15,422 nt of DNA from an uncultured Flavobacteriales bacterium (GCA_946479985.1 CAMLIF010000097.1:1-15422); one strand, 5' to 3'. Shown: positions 1 to 8,203, numbered from the stretch's first letter. Numbers and translations are program-made. The notes: a model not told the origin generated them from the sequence alone.

Positions 1-1763
1 AACCAGTAATAGAATTTCTCATTGGAAGGTGACTGCATTTCCAGCTTGTAAGTCTGTTTTTCGTAAAGATATATTGTTACTGTCAGATTGAAAATTTTCT
101 CTTCACTGGCAACAATAACTTCACAGTATTCTCCTGCGACTAAAGTCAGCAGGAAATTATCCATAGTCGTTTTGTCAACACGCAAACCATTACAGGCAAT
201 CAACTCATCATTTACGGAAAGACCTGCTGTTTCAGCTGCCCCTCCTGCTCTAACAGATTTTACAATACATTTCCCGCCTTCCTGAACGAACGTAGCTCCA
301 AAGCTTGGCAATGGCTTACCGACGTAATTTACGTTCAGACCAACTTTCGGGAAAACATTTGAAAAATCAGGTGCTTCTGTTCCATTCACAAAACGATTGA
401 AGAAATAATCCATGTCTTGTCCTAAGAATTTTTCTAAAGTTGCCTGGAACTCAGCTTCGGTAAATCCGCGGTTTTGTTTTACGTAGTATTCGTCGTACAA
501 AGTGCGCATGAAATGATCCAGGCATTTTTCCGAATTGAATTTGTCAACTATTAGTGCATCCAAATACGCACCAAGCATACTTCCTCTCGAATAATAAGTC
601 ATCGTAGTATTTACGCTGTTCTCATTTGGCCTGTACGCTTTGATCCATGCATCATAACTTGAATGTGAAACAGGCTGAACCCGCGTTCCTACACTTCCTT
701 CAACGTAATTAATTGTACTCTGGAATTGCTTCAGGAAATCATCTTTGGAATAAAAACCTGCTCTTACCATTAAGATATCAGCGTAATATGATGTAAATCC
801 TTCCATCACCCAAAGCAGGGTTGTATAATTTTCCTCGTCGTAGTTAAAAGGTCCTAATTCTATCGGACGAATGCGTTTTACATTCCACAAATGGAAATAC
901 TCATGCGCAACCAGATTCAGGAAATCGAGATAACCACTCCCATAAGTCCAGCGATTTACGCTTAAAACACAGGAATTGGCATGCTCCAATCCGCCTTGTC
1001 CATTGATTACGTTGTGAATAATGAAGGTGTAATTTTTATTTGGGTTTTTCCCGCCGAAAACATCATTGGCTGCATGAACTATTTTCTCCATGTCGGTTTT
1101 CATCTGGTTCATATCGTAGTTTCCTAATCCGTAGATAGCAACCTCATGATTAGTTCCATCAATATTGAAATAAAACACTTCCTGGTTCCCGATTTCAAGC
1201 GGGGAATCAAGCAGCACATCGTAATTCTCATATTTGAAAACGGTTGATCCATCTGCCGCAGCTCCGTCATCCTGTTTTGGTAAAGAAGTAGAAATTGTAC
1301 TGAATCCAGAATAAGGATACACAGTTAAAGTTCCCGGTTTCTCTTTAAATCCGTCAACGTAACAAAACACACCGGATCCGGAAACGAATCCGTGAGAAAG
1401 ATCTAAAAAGCTTGTACGCACCGACAATTCGAAAGCATACACTTCGTACTTCACTTTCACCTGTTTTGCTTTTCCTTTCGCAATTTTCCAGGCATTTTTA
1501 CTCGTTTTGGAAACTTTCAGCTCTGTTCCTTTCTCATCATAGGCTTTCACCATATTTACGTTCTTGGAAAACTCGCGAACCAAATAAGAACCTGGTGCCC
1601 ATACCGGCAGTTTTATAGTCAATTCCGTTTGTTTGAAATTGTTCAACTCCATTTCCACCTCATAATAGTGATTTTGAGGTTTTGTCATTCTTAAATGATA
1701 ATCAACTGATTGGGAAAAGCTGTAAGAAGTAAGAAAAAAAGTAAGGATAAGTGCTATTCTCAT
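1..1763 (-). CDS. M61-family (glycyl aminopeptidase-like) metallopeptidase with PDZ domain, 3' end cut off
   Basis: The frame is open from an ATG at 1763 to the window edge (587 codons seen, no stop). I translated it by hand. Residues 1-18 form a signal peptide (MRIALILTFFLTSYSFSQ). The N-terminal beta domain contains the family-typical LPVWAPGSYLVREFS segment. The zinc site is HEYFHLWNVKRIRP, with H287, catalytic E288 and H291, and the third ligand is probably E321 in WVMEGFTSYYAD. A PDZ domain covers about residues 480-565 (GASFGATF-like start, AGGAAETAGLSVNDELIACNG). This order matches M61 peptidases, exported aminopeptidases/endopeptidases of Bacteroidota and Proteobacteria with a preference for Gly/Ala or acidic substrates. 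The visible part ends at NEKFYYW, close to where family members usually end, so only a few residues should be missing. It has its own promoter-like element and is separated by about 150 bp from the heme locus, so it is probably a separate transcription unit. Confidence 0.93.
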   Translation of the reverse strand, partial: MRIALILTFFLTSYSFSQSVDYHLRMTKPQNHYYEVEMELNNFKQTELTIKLPVWAPGSYLVREFSKNVNMVKAYDEKGTELKVSKTSKNAWKIAKGKAKQVKVKYEVYAFELSVRTSFLDLSHGFVSGSGVFCYVDGFKEKPGTLTVYPYSGFSTISTSLPKQDDGAAADGSTVFKYENYDVLLDSPLEIGNQEVFYFNIDGTNHEVAIYGLGNYDMNQMKTDMEKIVHAANDVFGGKNPNKNYTFIIHNVINGQGGLEHANSCVLSVNRWTYGSGYLDFLNLVAHEYFHLWNVKRIRPIELGPFNYDEENYTTLLWVMEGFTSYYADILMVRAGFYSKDDFLKQFQSTINYVEGSVGTRVQPVSHSSYDAWIKAYRPNENSVNTTMTYYSRGSMLGAYLDALIVDKFNSEKCLDHFMRTLYDEYYVKQNRGFTEAEFQATLEKFLGQDMDYFFNRFVNGTEAPDFSNVFPKVGLNVNYVGKPLPSFGATFVQEGGKCIVKSVRAGGAAETAGLSVNDELIACNGLRVDKTTMDNFLLTLVAGEYCEVIVASEEKIFNLTVTIYLYEKQTYKLEMQSPSNEKFYYW

Positions 1764-1780
1764 TGTAAAGTATTTCTCCT

Positions 1781-1788
1781 CAAATATA
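1781..1788 (-). promoter_or_regulatory. Bacteroidota -7 element (TATATTTG) for the M61 peptidase gene
   Basis: On the minus strand TATATTTG matches the Bacteroidota -7 consensus TAnnTTTG at every fixed base and ends 17 nt before the ATG at 1763. An AGGAG (1776-1780) follows directly and could be a Shine-Dalgarno sequence, although it lies 12 nt from the ATG. No TTG -33 element is seen at the expected distance, and the implied leader is very short, so this is a moderate call. Confidence 0.45.
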
Positions 1789-1889
1789 CCTATAATCTAA
1801 TATATCAGGTTGTTTGATAACGGATAATACTTTAGTCTTCGCTAAATAAATAGTTGGGATGCGATGCATTATTTCCCGGTTATTTACAC

Positions 1890-1913
1890 CCAGATCCAAT
1901 CGAATAAATCTGG
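1890..1913 (-). terminator. Possible weak hairpin after the HmuY-like lipoprotein gene
   Basis: CCAGAT (minus strand 1913-1908) can pair with ATCTGG (1895-1890), extendable by two G-T pairs. It lies immediately after the stop codon at 1915-1917. There is no convincing T-run after it, so it may be a weak terminator, an mRNA 3' stabiliser or chance. The remaining intergenic DNA to 1780 shows nothing else I can support. Confidence 0.25.
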
Positions 1914-1914
1914 C

Positions 1915-2880
1915 TTACAACTGCTGATACTCCCACTTCGGGTTTCCTTTCACTCCGGAATTGTTGTAGAAATCAATAAAGTGAAGTTTGTAATGCAATC
2001 CGTCGCGATCTTCAATGACATAGTTCTTTTCGGAATGAACGATGTAAATTGTTCCGTCGAATTCCTTCCATTCGTAGCCGATAGTATTCACGGCGCTGGT
2101 AAATGAATAATTCGGAATGTCGTCGAAAGAAATATCTGAGAACACAGAAACTCCGTCGTAAACAGAACGTGTACCGGAATGATTCAGTAAACAGCCTGTC
2201 ACCAGGTAAGTTGTAAGTTCAGGCTCATAAAACACATGAACGTACTGAGTGAAAACCAGGTCCCAATCGGCTTTGGGCGGCTCAATCATGACTGTCGATG
2301 AAGTGGTAAATGATAAAAATGCGAAGTTATAAGTATCGTCTTTGTCAATGGTCAGAGTTGTTAATCCGGTTCCGTTCAGAGCAGCAAATTTTACATGGTA
2401 TGAATCCTGGTCTACCGATTCAAAGACAATTTTTCGAAATCCCTGGTGAATACCGTTTTCATTGTAACCGCGATCGAGAATGTAAACGTGATTGGTTTCC
2501 TCCCATTCGCCAACGGCAGTGGAATCCAGGTTTCCGGATGGTTCATCCCAACTTCTTCCTGCCATAAATCCAAGCGTATCTGTAACAGCATCAAAATCGG
2601 TTTCTTCTGTGTCAAAAGCATACATGGCTTTCGATCCGTTCAAAATAATGTGATTTCCATCCGGAGTTGCTTCAAAACCAAGATCCCAGGCAGATTTCAA
2701 ATTCTTGCCCACAACCGTATTCGTTTTCAGATCATAATAAATCTGGTATTTGTAATTCGATTCCATGTTCACAGCAGTTGTAATTACACTTCCCGAATCG
2801 TGTTTTGGAACCGGTAATTCACCTTTTTTACAGCTTGCTGCAAACAAAACGAAAAGAACTAAGATCAACGAATATTTCAT
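1915..2880 (-). CDS. HmuY-like heme-binding lipoprotein
   Basis: This 321-residue protein starts with a lipoprotein signal peptide. The lipobox AASC puts the lipidated cysteine at C17, followed by KKGE, a polar stretch compatible with outer-membrane or surface anchoring. The body is a beta-rich HmuY-like protein: SAWDLGFEA near residue 65 and ADWDLVFTQY near residue 205 are the paired tryptophan motifs seen in HmuY-family hemophores. HmuY of Porphyromonas gingivalis binds heme and passes it to the TonB receptor HmuR. Here the start codon overlaps the TonB receptor stop by 4 nt (ATGA, 2877-2880), so the two are translationally coupled, as expected for a hemophore/receptor pair. It is a distant paralogue of the secreted protein at 6177-7421 and shares the DWDL.FTQY block. 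Heme ligands cannot be assigned from sequence alone, and the true ligand could be another tetrapyrrole or none. Confidence 0.82.
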   Translation of the reverse strand: MKYSLILVLFVLFAASCKKGELPVPKHDSGSVITTAVNMESNYKYQIYYDLKTNTVVGKNLKSAWDLGFEATPDGNHIILNGSKAMYAFDTEETDFDAVTDTLGFMAGRSWDEPSGNLDSTAVGEWEETNHVYILDRGYNENGIHQGFRKIVFESVDQDSYHVKFAALNGTGLTTLTIDKDDTYNFAFLSFTTSSTVMIEPPKADWDLVFTQYVHVFYEPELTTYLVTGCLLNHSGTRSVYDGVSVFSDISFDDIPNYSFTSAVNTIGYEWKEFDGTIYIVHSEKNYVIEDRDGLHYKLHFIDFYNNSGVKGNPKWEYQQL

Positions 2881-5129
2881 TTTGCGCGGGTTGTAAGGTT
2901 AATATCCAGTTTCACGAAGAACGTTCTTCCCATAGCCAATGGAATAGTACTGGAAGAACTTGAATGAGCACTTCCGGCGGTAGTTCCTGAAATGCTTTTC
3001 ACATTGAAAATGTTTTTACTTCCAATCACAAACATCACTCTTTTCTTGTAAAACGATTTGGAAACGGAACAATCCATCATGTGATAGTCGGAAACTGTAG
3101 TTGTTAGAAGCTGGCTGTTTTCATCCAATGTAAAACCAGGTGTGACACCCGTGTATTTGTAAAAGACAGAAAACACGACTGCCTGTTTTGTCCAGGCGTA
3201 TTGCAGATTCAATCTTCCTTCCGGAGAATAAGTAAATACTTTTGAGTCGAATGTTTCTGACAACTCGTTGTATCTTCCGACATACGAACCGCCCAATGTT
3301 GTAGTCAGATTTTTCCAGGACATTTCTGCCTGTAGCTGGATACCTAACGATTTATAACGACTCAAATTGAAATACGAATATTCGGTTGAAGTAACCTGGA
3401 CCAACGAAATCAGATTCTCAATCGTATTGTAGAAATAACTGTTCTCGAATTTCCACTGTGTTTTCTTCCAGGTAAAACGCGTGTTATAAGAAGTCGAAAA
3501 ATTATGCGAACTCTCTGCTTTCAAATCCGGATTTCCCTGGATATTGTGATTAATATCCACAAAGTAGAAATACAAATCTTTTAAAGAAGGAGCTCTGAAT
3601 CATCTTGCATAAGACGCACGAATGGAAGAATGTTTTCCAACATCCAGTTTCGCATTAAACGATGGAATGAGCGGTGTTTTATAAGCGGTATTGTACATGG
3701 CACGAATTCCCGGGCGAAGGATCAATTTCTCAAATGGTTTATACTCGGCGCTGGCAAAAACGGCATAATCGCCAATTTCCTGGCTGCCGTCTTTAATTCG
3801 AATCCCAAGTCCGGTTTCATGCTGAAGATCATACCCTATTTCACCGTTGATTTTGCTGTTCGAATAAGCAGTTGCATAACTTCCGCGTGCAGTAAAATTC
3901 AGGAATTTAGAGGTATCCTGATCGCTCGGAGTTGCGGTTAAATTTTGATCGAGCGTTGTCAAGTCTTTGATAAATGTATTTTTGATCCGCTGATAATAAT
4001 TGTAAGCGAAAATAACGTTTACAGAACCATTCGGAACTATTTTACCATTCAGCGTTACCGAATTACTTAATCGATTGGTTGTATAATAATCATCAAACGC
4101 AGTTTCGAAATAAGGAGCACGGGGCATTCCGCGATTCATAATCTGTTCGTAGAAATAATCGGATGTTAAACCAAGCCGCAGGTTTTTGATCTTTCTCCCG
4201 GCAAAGAATGTAGCAAAATACTGCTCTTTCGGTTTCCAGTCTTTTACACGGTTCGAATCAGCCAGCACCTCTTTTTCAATCAAAAAAGGCTGATCAGCCG
4301 TCTTCCAGCCATCGAAATAGTTCCTTCCTCCTAACAGGGAAAAAGTGTATTTGCTGGTTGAATGTGCCAATCGTCCCGAAAAATTATATTGTCCGCCGCT
4401 TTCGTAATACGAAGAAACAGATACTGACGAACTCGGTTTTTGAAATTTCTTTGTTATGATGTTGATTGTTCCTGCAAGTGCATCTGTTCCGTAATTCACA
4501 GAAAGCGGGCCTTCCACAATTTCAATTCGCTCAACATTGTTCATATTGATCTGCGAAATGTCGACATTTCCATTCACGCGTCCGGTTACAGCAACTCCGT
4601 CGATTAGGATTTTGACATTTTGTCCTGAAATCCCCTGCAGGCTCATGCTGCTTCCAAGAATATTGTCTTGCGACAAACGAATATTCATTTGGTTTGAGAG
4701 CACATCTTTGAGATTCTGTGCACCCATTTGATCAATCGTTTTGCGATCAATCACTTTGATTTTCTGAACTGCTTTTTCGGCAGTTCCCAAAGTGTATTGA
4801 GCAGTAATAACTACTTCGTCAATTGTACCGGATTTCGTTTCGATTTGAAATGTCCTGGTTTCGGTGAAGGAATAAGTTGTTTTGAACGTTTCGAAGGAAT
4901 TATGGCTGATTGCGATTTCAAATTCTGCACAAACCTGATCGGAAGGAAGTAAAACAATTCCTTTTTTATCGGATTGATAAGTCTGTATTTCACCGGAAGC
5001 AATACATCGAAGGCTGATCCGGGCGTTTTCAACCGGAGTTTTCAGATCAGAATCAACAACCTTGATTTCCTGACCAAACGACCAAATCACACTTCCAAGA
5101 AAAGCAACAAGTGAAATACAGAATCTCAT
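2877..5129 (-). pseudogene. TonB-dependent heme-type outer-membrane receptor interrupted by an in-frame TGA
   Basis: The reading frame runs from the ATG at 5129 to the TGA at 2879-2877, about 750 codons, with one internal TGA at 3602-3600 (codon 510). There is no frameshift: both halves are in the same frame. Residues 1-20 are a signal peptide. Residues 21-100 resemble a carboxypeptidase-regulatory-like domain, and DEVVITAQ (about 105-112) leads into the plug domain (ILIDGVAVTGR, NNVERIEIVEGPLSVNYGTDALAGTINIITKK). The remainder is the beta barrel. Immediately after the stop come FRAP (codons 511-514), His528 and NPDL (533-536). This FRAP/YRAP-His-NP(N/D)L box is established as important for heme use in HemR and in P. 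gingivalis HmuR. The usual residue at the stop position in the family motif 'ARGFRAPSLKEL' is Gly, and GGA to TGA is one substitution. The gene is otherwise intact, so the stop is a recent mutation, a sequencing error or a readthrough site. It lies 6 nt after the DUF6607-like gene. Confidence 0.88.
3600..3602 (-). other. In-frame TGA nonsense codon at codon 510 of the receptor
   Basis: The plus strand reads TCA here. The minus-strand context is GCA AGA TGA TTC AGA GCT, where TTC AGA GCT CCT encodes FRAP. The standard family residue at this place is glycine. Any restart downstream, for example at the TTG at 3575, would give only a barrel fragment without plug or signal peptide, which could not function alone. 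Confidence 0.95.
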
Positions 5130-5135
5130 TGGGTT

Positions 5136-6098
5136 TTATTTTTTAACTACGTATGAATCAATGGTAGATTTGATTTTCGTTGAAGCATCAGCAGATACAT
5201 ACTTCGAAGGGTCAGAATTAGCATCAGCCAGGTCGAACAAAGCTTCGAACAGCAATTTGTCGTTTACTTTCTTGGTTAAAGTCAAACCACTTGCATTCGT
5301 TTTGTAAACTTCATCCCATACCTTACGAACGTCTGCCCAGTATTTAGCGGTTTTGTTCCAGTAATCGATGGCAGGTTGTGCCGTATAATTTCCTTTGGTA
5401 AATTTCTCTACTCCTTTTTCCCAGCACAACAATTTGTCTACACCGTCTTTGCGCAAAATTTTCTCATTGTCTTGTTCGAATGTCCAGCCTGTTGCCGTGA
5501 TCTCAACGTGTGAATGGCGTTTCAAAACATTGTAATCACTTCTTTTTGTAAACTCACGACGAGGGAGCGGAGCATCAGCAACACTTTCCCAGTAGTGTCT
5601 TCCATCAGCATGAATCCATGTTCCGTAACCTTCATAGCGTGGAGAATCATCTACCTGATATACTTTTTGAGTCCAGGTCCCTTTCACGCGTTCCATAGGA
5701 ATTTTCTCCTGAATCCACTCATTGTCTTTGTAAAAAGAAAGCACCGATGTTGCTTCAAATATCCAGTCCTGCCGCCAGTGTTTGATGATCATTGAATCAC
5801 TCACGATCAACAAATGCTGCAATACAATTTTCTTGTCCGATTCCTCAACAATTGTTACATACTCAATTCCTTCGTCGAATTTACGATCATGGTACTTGTA
5901 ACTGGTATCGGGCGAAAACGTTTCTCCGAACTCAAAGGTCACTTTGTAAATTCCCGCCATTGCTTTAATAGCTTCTTTGTCCTGGTTGAATTTAGCCAGT
6001 TCGGTCGGATTCATTTTTACTACCGGAACTGCTGATTTGGTCTGTGCGTTTACTGTGAATGCAAGTACCAGGGTGAACAAAATTGTAATTTTTCTCAT
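5136..6098 (-). CDS. Exported DUF6607-like protein of the heme locus
   Basis: This 320-residue protein has a signal peptide (residues 1-19, ending VNAQ) and no lipobox, so it should be periplasmic or secreted. I match it from memory to the DUF6607 family, which has no biochemical function known to me. The most characteristic stretch is residues 107-205: HWRQDWIFE, then RYEGYGTWIHADGRHYWE, then PLPRREFTKRSDYN, then HSHVEIT. It is rich in Trp, Tyr and His (H95, H107, H163, H168, H195, H197), which would suit tetrapyrrole binding or handling, but that is inference. The N-terminal third (GIYKVTFEFGETFSPD) looks like a beta-sandwich or lipocalin-like start. It is placed between a secreted HmuY-like protein and the TonB receptor, with only 6 nt to the receptor start, so it is co-expressed with that system. 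A 78-bp gap with a hairpin separates it from the preceding gene. Confidence 0.75.
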   Translation of the reverse strand: MRKITILFTLVLAFTVNAQTKSAVPVVKMNPTELAKFNQDKEAIKAMAGIYKVTFEFGETFSPDTSYKYHDRKFDEGIEYVTIVEESDKKIVLQHLLIVSDSMIIKHWRQDWIFEATSVLSFYKDNEWIQEKIPMERVKGTWTQKVYQVDDSPRYEGYGTWIHADGRHYWESVADAPLPRREFTKRSDYNVLKRHSHVEITATGWTFEQDNEKILRKDGVDKLLCWEKGVEKFTKGNYTAQPAIDYWNKTAKYWADVRKVWDEVYKTNASGLTLTKKVNDKLLFEALFDLADANSDPSKYVSADASTKIKSTIDSYVVKK

Positions 6099-6122
6099 AG
6101 TTGTTATTTATAATTACAAAAT

Positions 6123-6150
6123 CCAGTATCGCCTTATCAGGCGATACCGG
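6123..6150 (-). terminator. Strong intercistronic hairpin between the secreted HmuY-like gene and the DUF6607-like gene
   Basis: Perfect arms GTATCGCC and GGCGATAC flank a 6-nt loop. An outer CC/GG pair lies beyond a single mismatch, giving an 11-position stem with 10 pairs. On the transcribed (minus) strand it is followed by ATTTTG, not a long T-run. It lies 27-54 nt after the stop of the first gene. It could act as a partial terminator or as a 3'-end stabiliser that raises the yield of the secreted hemophore relative to the downstream genes. Confidence 0.6.
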
Positions 6151-6176
6151 ACTTCGGGTGTTGCTTTGTTTTTGAG

Positions 6177-7421
6177 TTACGGCACTACCAAACGCTGCTG
6201 AGTTACGGCACCGTCGAAAGTCATGTTTACAATGTAAACTCCCTGGTTCAGGGCAGATACATCTAAAGTTTGATTGTGAATTCCTTTTGTAGTTTCCAAA
6301 GTTGAATTGTAAACCAATTCTCCTGAAAGCGCATACACGGAAACTATTCCTGCAGCTGCATTTTCACCCAGTGTGTAAACCAATGTTGTATTTCCGTTTA
6401 CAGACGGGTTCGGGTATGTAATGAATGAGAAGTTTGTTTGGCCTAATTCGTTAACGCTTGCGGTACTCATTTTCTCTTTTGTGAAAATAAATTGTCCTGT
6501 TCCCGTTCCACCGAAACCAGTGAAAACTACTTTCCAGATATCACCTGCAGTTGTGCTTACGAAGAATACCAAATCATCCTGAATAACCCAAGACCCTGAA
6601 TAGGTTTTCCAATCACTACCAATAATATTGATTTCTTCTGCGTAGGTCTGAGCATACCATTCTTCGTAAGTTGCAGGATCAGAAACACCTGAGACCTGCG
6701 ATACAGTTACGTTTTTGTTAGACAAAACTCCGGCTAAAGTATATGGTGTCGGAATAAATCCTGTGTATTGTGTAAATAATAAATCCCAGTCGGTAGAAAG
6801 CGGCTCTCGATCTAGTGCTGCATTATTTGTTAAAGAGAAGTAACCGAAGTTTTTACCCGGATAATCTGCCTTAACAAGTGTTTGCTCCTGTAAGTTTGAA
6901 CCATTGATGTCAGCATATTTGAAGTTGTAAACTCCGCTAGCCATAGAAGTAACGATTAGCTTTTTAAACGTTCCGTCAACAAGCTTAATGATGAAGATAG
7001 AATCACCGGAAATAACATGGGTATTTACATTGTACATTCCCCAGCCAACATCAAAAGGATCTGTGCTTCCGTTTGTTTGGTCCAAAGCTCCGACAGCCCA
7101 GCTATCTTCAGCGTTATATTGCTTTGCCCAGTTTGCAATATCTGAAATATCAACTGCATCCCAATCAGCAATACCACCAAGCGGATAGGTATAAACCTCC
7201 ATTCCGGTTACCGTGTTTGCGTGGATTGATGTTCCGAAGCCAGATAAATCGAATGCCAGATCCCACTCATTTCTCGGAGCAACCTCCTGGTCATCATTTT
7301 CTAAACTGTACCAAACCTGGTTGGCATAACCGGCTCCAAGTGTAACTGTATCTGTTACTACCTGTGCATTCATTTGAAATACTGCTGCAACTGCAAAAGC
7401 CGTAAGTAAAATTCGTTTCAT
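6177..7421 (-). CDS. Secreted HmuY-like protein with T9SS type A C-terminal sorting domain
   Basis: I start this 414-residue protein at the ATG at 7421 (MKRILLTAFAVAAVFQMNAQ, a clear signal peptide). An upstream in-frame start at 7472 would put the promoter and palindrome inside the coding region and spoil the signal peptide. The body carries NEWDLAFDL near residue 50 and TDWDLLFTQY in the middle, the same two tryptophan motifs as the lipoprotein at 1915-2880, so it is HmuY-like. The last 80 residues form a T9SS sorting domain: FITYPNPSVNGNTTLVY, then VYALSGELVYN, ending GVYIVNMTFDGAVTQQRLVVP. The protein should be moved through T9SS and either attached to the surface or released. It is the first gene after a promoter with an overlapping palindrome, so it is the likely main iron-regulated product. 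Heme binding is inferred from family and context. Confidence 0.83.
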   Translation of the reverse strand: MKRILLTAFAVAAVFQMNAQVVTDTVTLGAGYANQVWYSLENDDQEVAPRNEWDLAFDLSGFGTSIHANTVTGMEVYTYPLGGIADWDAVDISDIANWAKQYNAEDSWAVGALDQTNGSTDPFDVGWGMYNVNTHVISGDSIFIIKLVDGTFKKLIVTSMASGVYNFKYADINGSNLQEQTLVKADYPGKNFGYFSLTNNAALDREPLSTDWDLLFTQYTGFIPTPYTLAGVLSNKNVTVSQVSGVSDPATYEEWYAQTYAEEINIIGSDWKTYSGSWVIQDDLVFFVSTTAGDIWKVVFTGFGGTGTGQFIFTKEKMSTASVNELGQTNFSFITYPNPSVNGNTTLVYTLGENAAAGIVSVYALSGELVYNSTLETTKGIHNQTLDVSALNQGVYIVNMTFDGAVTQQRLVVP

Positions 7422-7440
7422 TTTGTATGTTTTTGAATTA

Positions 7441-7463
7441 CTAATTAGAATCATTCTAAATAG
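7441..7463 (-). promoter_or_regulatory. Fur-family-like palindromic operator upstream of the secreted HmuY-like gene
   Basis: A 23-bp inverted repeat with 10 of 11 paired positions and one central base. The core TTAGAATCATTCTAA (7445-7459) is a perfect 7-1-7 palindrome, the geometry of Fur, PerR and Zur boxes (compare the Bacillus PerR consensus TTATAATNATTATAA). It begins where transcription should start, just downstream of the -7 element, a typical position for repression. A near-copy is found at 8204-8226. Confidence 0.72.
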
Positions 7464-7469
7464 ATTTTG

Positions 7470-7500
7470 CAAATGTCAGATATGAATGAGGTTTCTGCAA
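7470..7500 (-). promoter_or_regulatory. Probable promoter of the secreted HmuY-like gene
   Basis: On the minus strand TTG (7500-7498) is followed after 20 nt by GACATTTG (7477-7470). This resembles the Bacteroidota -33 TTG / -7 TAnnTTTG promoter with a mismatch in the first -7 base. The expected start of transcription is near 7463, giving a leader of about 40 nt that contains the palindrome. Confidence 0.5.
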
Positions 7501-7547
7501 TCCCCTCTTCGGTTCATTTATACTACCTGATTATGGGTACGAAGCAA

Positions 7548-8192
7548 TTAATCCTGGATCATGAATCCGGCTTCTACAGCATATTTCGCCAACTCGTAGC
7601 TGTGGTTTACGCCTAACTTTCTGTAAATATTTTTCTTGTGCGTATTTACCGTATATAAGCTGATATGGAGCATTTCGGCTACTTCTTTCGGTCGGTTCCC
7701 GTTTACCAGCAAACGGATAATTTCTGACTCGCGCTCAGTCAGATCGCCAATGTTTTTAGTTTGCTTCAATGCAATCTCGTTTTCTAAGAGTGCATCGATA
7801 ATGTCTTCAGAGAAGAATTTTTTATTCAGGGAACAGTTGTAAATGGCTTTATTCAGCTCACTCTCCGAACAGTTTTTCAGTACGTAGTTCTTAATTCCGA
7901 TTCGAAGCAGGTTATTGATTTGTTCGATTGATTTTTCATGAGAAATTACCAGGATCTGAACCGATGGATAATTCTTTTTTACGCTGTCGATAAAATCAAT
8001 GGAAAAACAATCATCACAACAATGATCTACAATTAGTACATCGGGAAGTGTGTTTTTGAAAAGAAGTTCAAGCGTTTTTGCGTCAGTAACTTCACCGATG
8101 AACTGAAAATCGCAGTTTTCTTCTATCAGATTTTTTATACCTCTTCTGACAATAAATGCGGTATCTGCTATGACTATTTTGATCGTCCCCAA
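7548..8192 (-). CDS. LuxR/NarL-type response regulator, probably controlling the heme locus
   Basis: This 214-residue protein has an N-terminal receiver (about 1-125) and a C-terminal LuxR/GerE helix-turn-helix (about 148-210; LTERESEIIRLLVNG, then SLYTVNTHKKNIYRKLGV). The receiver keeps the phospho-acceptor D56, S84 and K106. Of the usual acidic pair only D10 remains (IADT in place of IADD), which may lower Mg2+ binding or phosphorylation. The residues after D56 form a cysteine cluster (C58, C59, C62), with further cysteines at 27, 108 and 120. The start is a TTG at 8192; an upstream TAA in the same frame leaves no better choice, and the usual 'IKIVIAD' start of receivers begins at residue 4. 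No histidine kinase is in the window. It is encoded directly upstream of, and in the same direction as, the secreted HmuY-like gene, under a similar palindromic operator. Confidence 0.87.
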   Translation of the reverse strand: MGTIKIVIADTAFIVRRGIKNLIEENCDFQFIGEVTDAKTLELLFKNTLPDVLIVDHCCDDCFSIDFIDSVKKNYPSVQILVISHEKSIEQINNLLRIGIKNYVLKNCSESELNKAIYNCSLNKKFFSEDIIDALLENEIALKQTKNIGDLTERESEIIRLLVNGNRPKEVAEMLHISLYTVNTHKKNIYRKLGVNHSYELAKYAVEAGFMIQD

Positions 8193-8203
8193 AACTCTTA
8201 AAT

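Noticed and set aside
2877..3575. A separate 232-residue gene starting at TTG 3575
   Set aside because: It has no signal peptide, starts inside the FRAP-NPDL region of a TonB receptor and is in the same frame as the upstream part, so it is the second half of the interrupted receptor.
3600..3602. TGA recoded as glycine (as in SR1/Gracilibacteria) or as selenocysteine
   Set aside because: TGA is used as a normal stop here: the receptor gene itself ends in TGA in an ATGA overlap, and the sigma gene ends in TGA just before the next start. No other gene has an internal TGA. The expected residue is Gly, not Cys/Sec, and I see no clear hairpin marking a SECIS element.
7422..7472. N-terminal extension of the secreted HmuY-like protein starting at 7472
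   Set aside because: It would put the palindrome inside the coding region and bury the signal peptide behind 17 residues; MKRILL at 7421 is a proper signal-peptide start.
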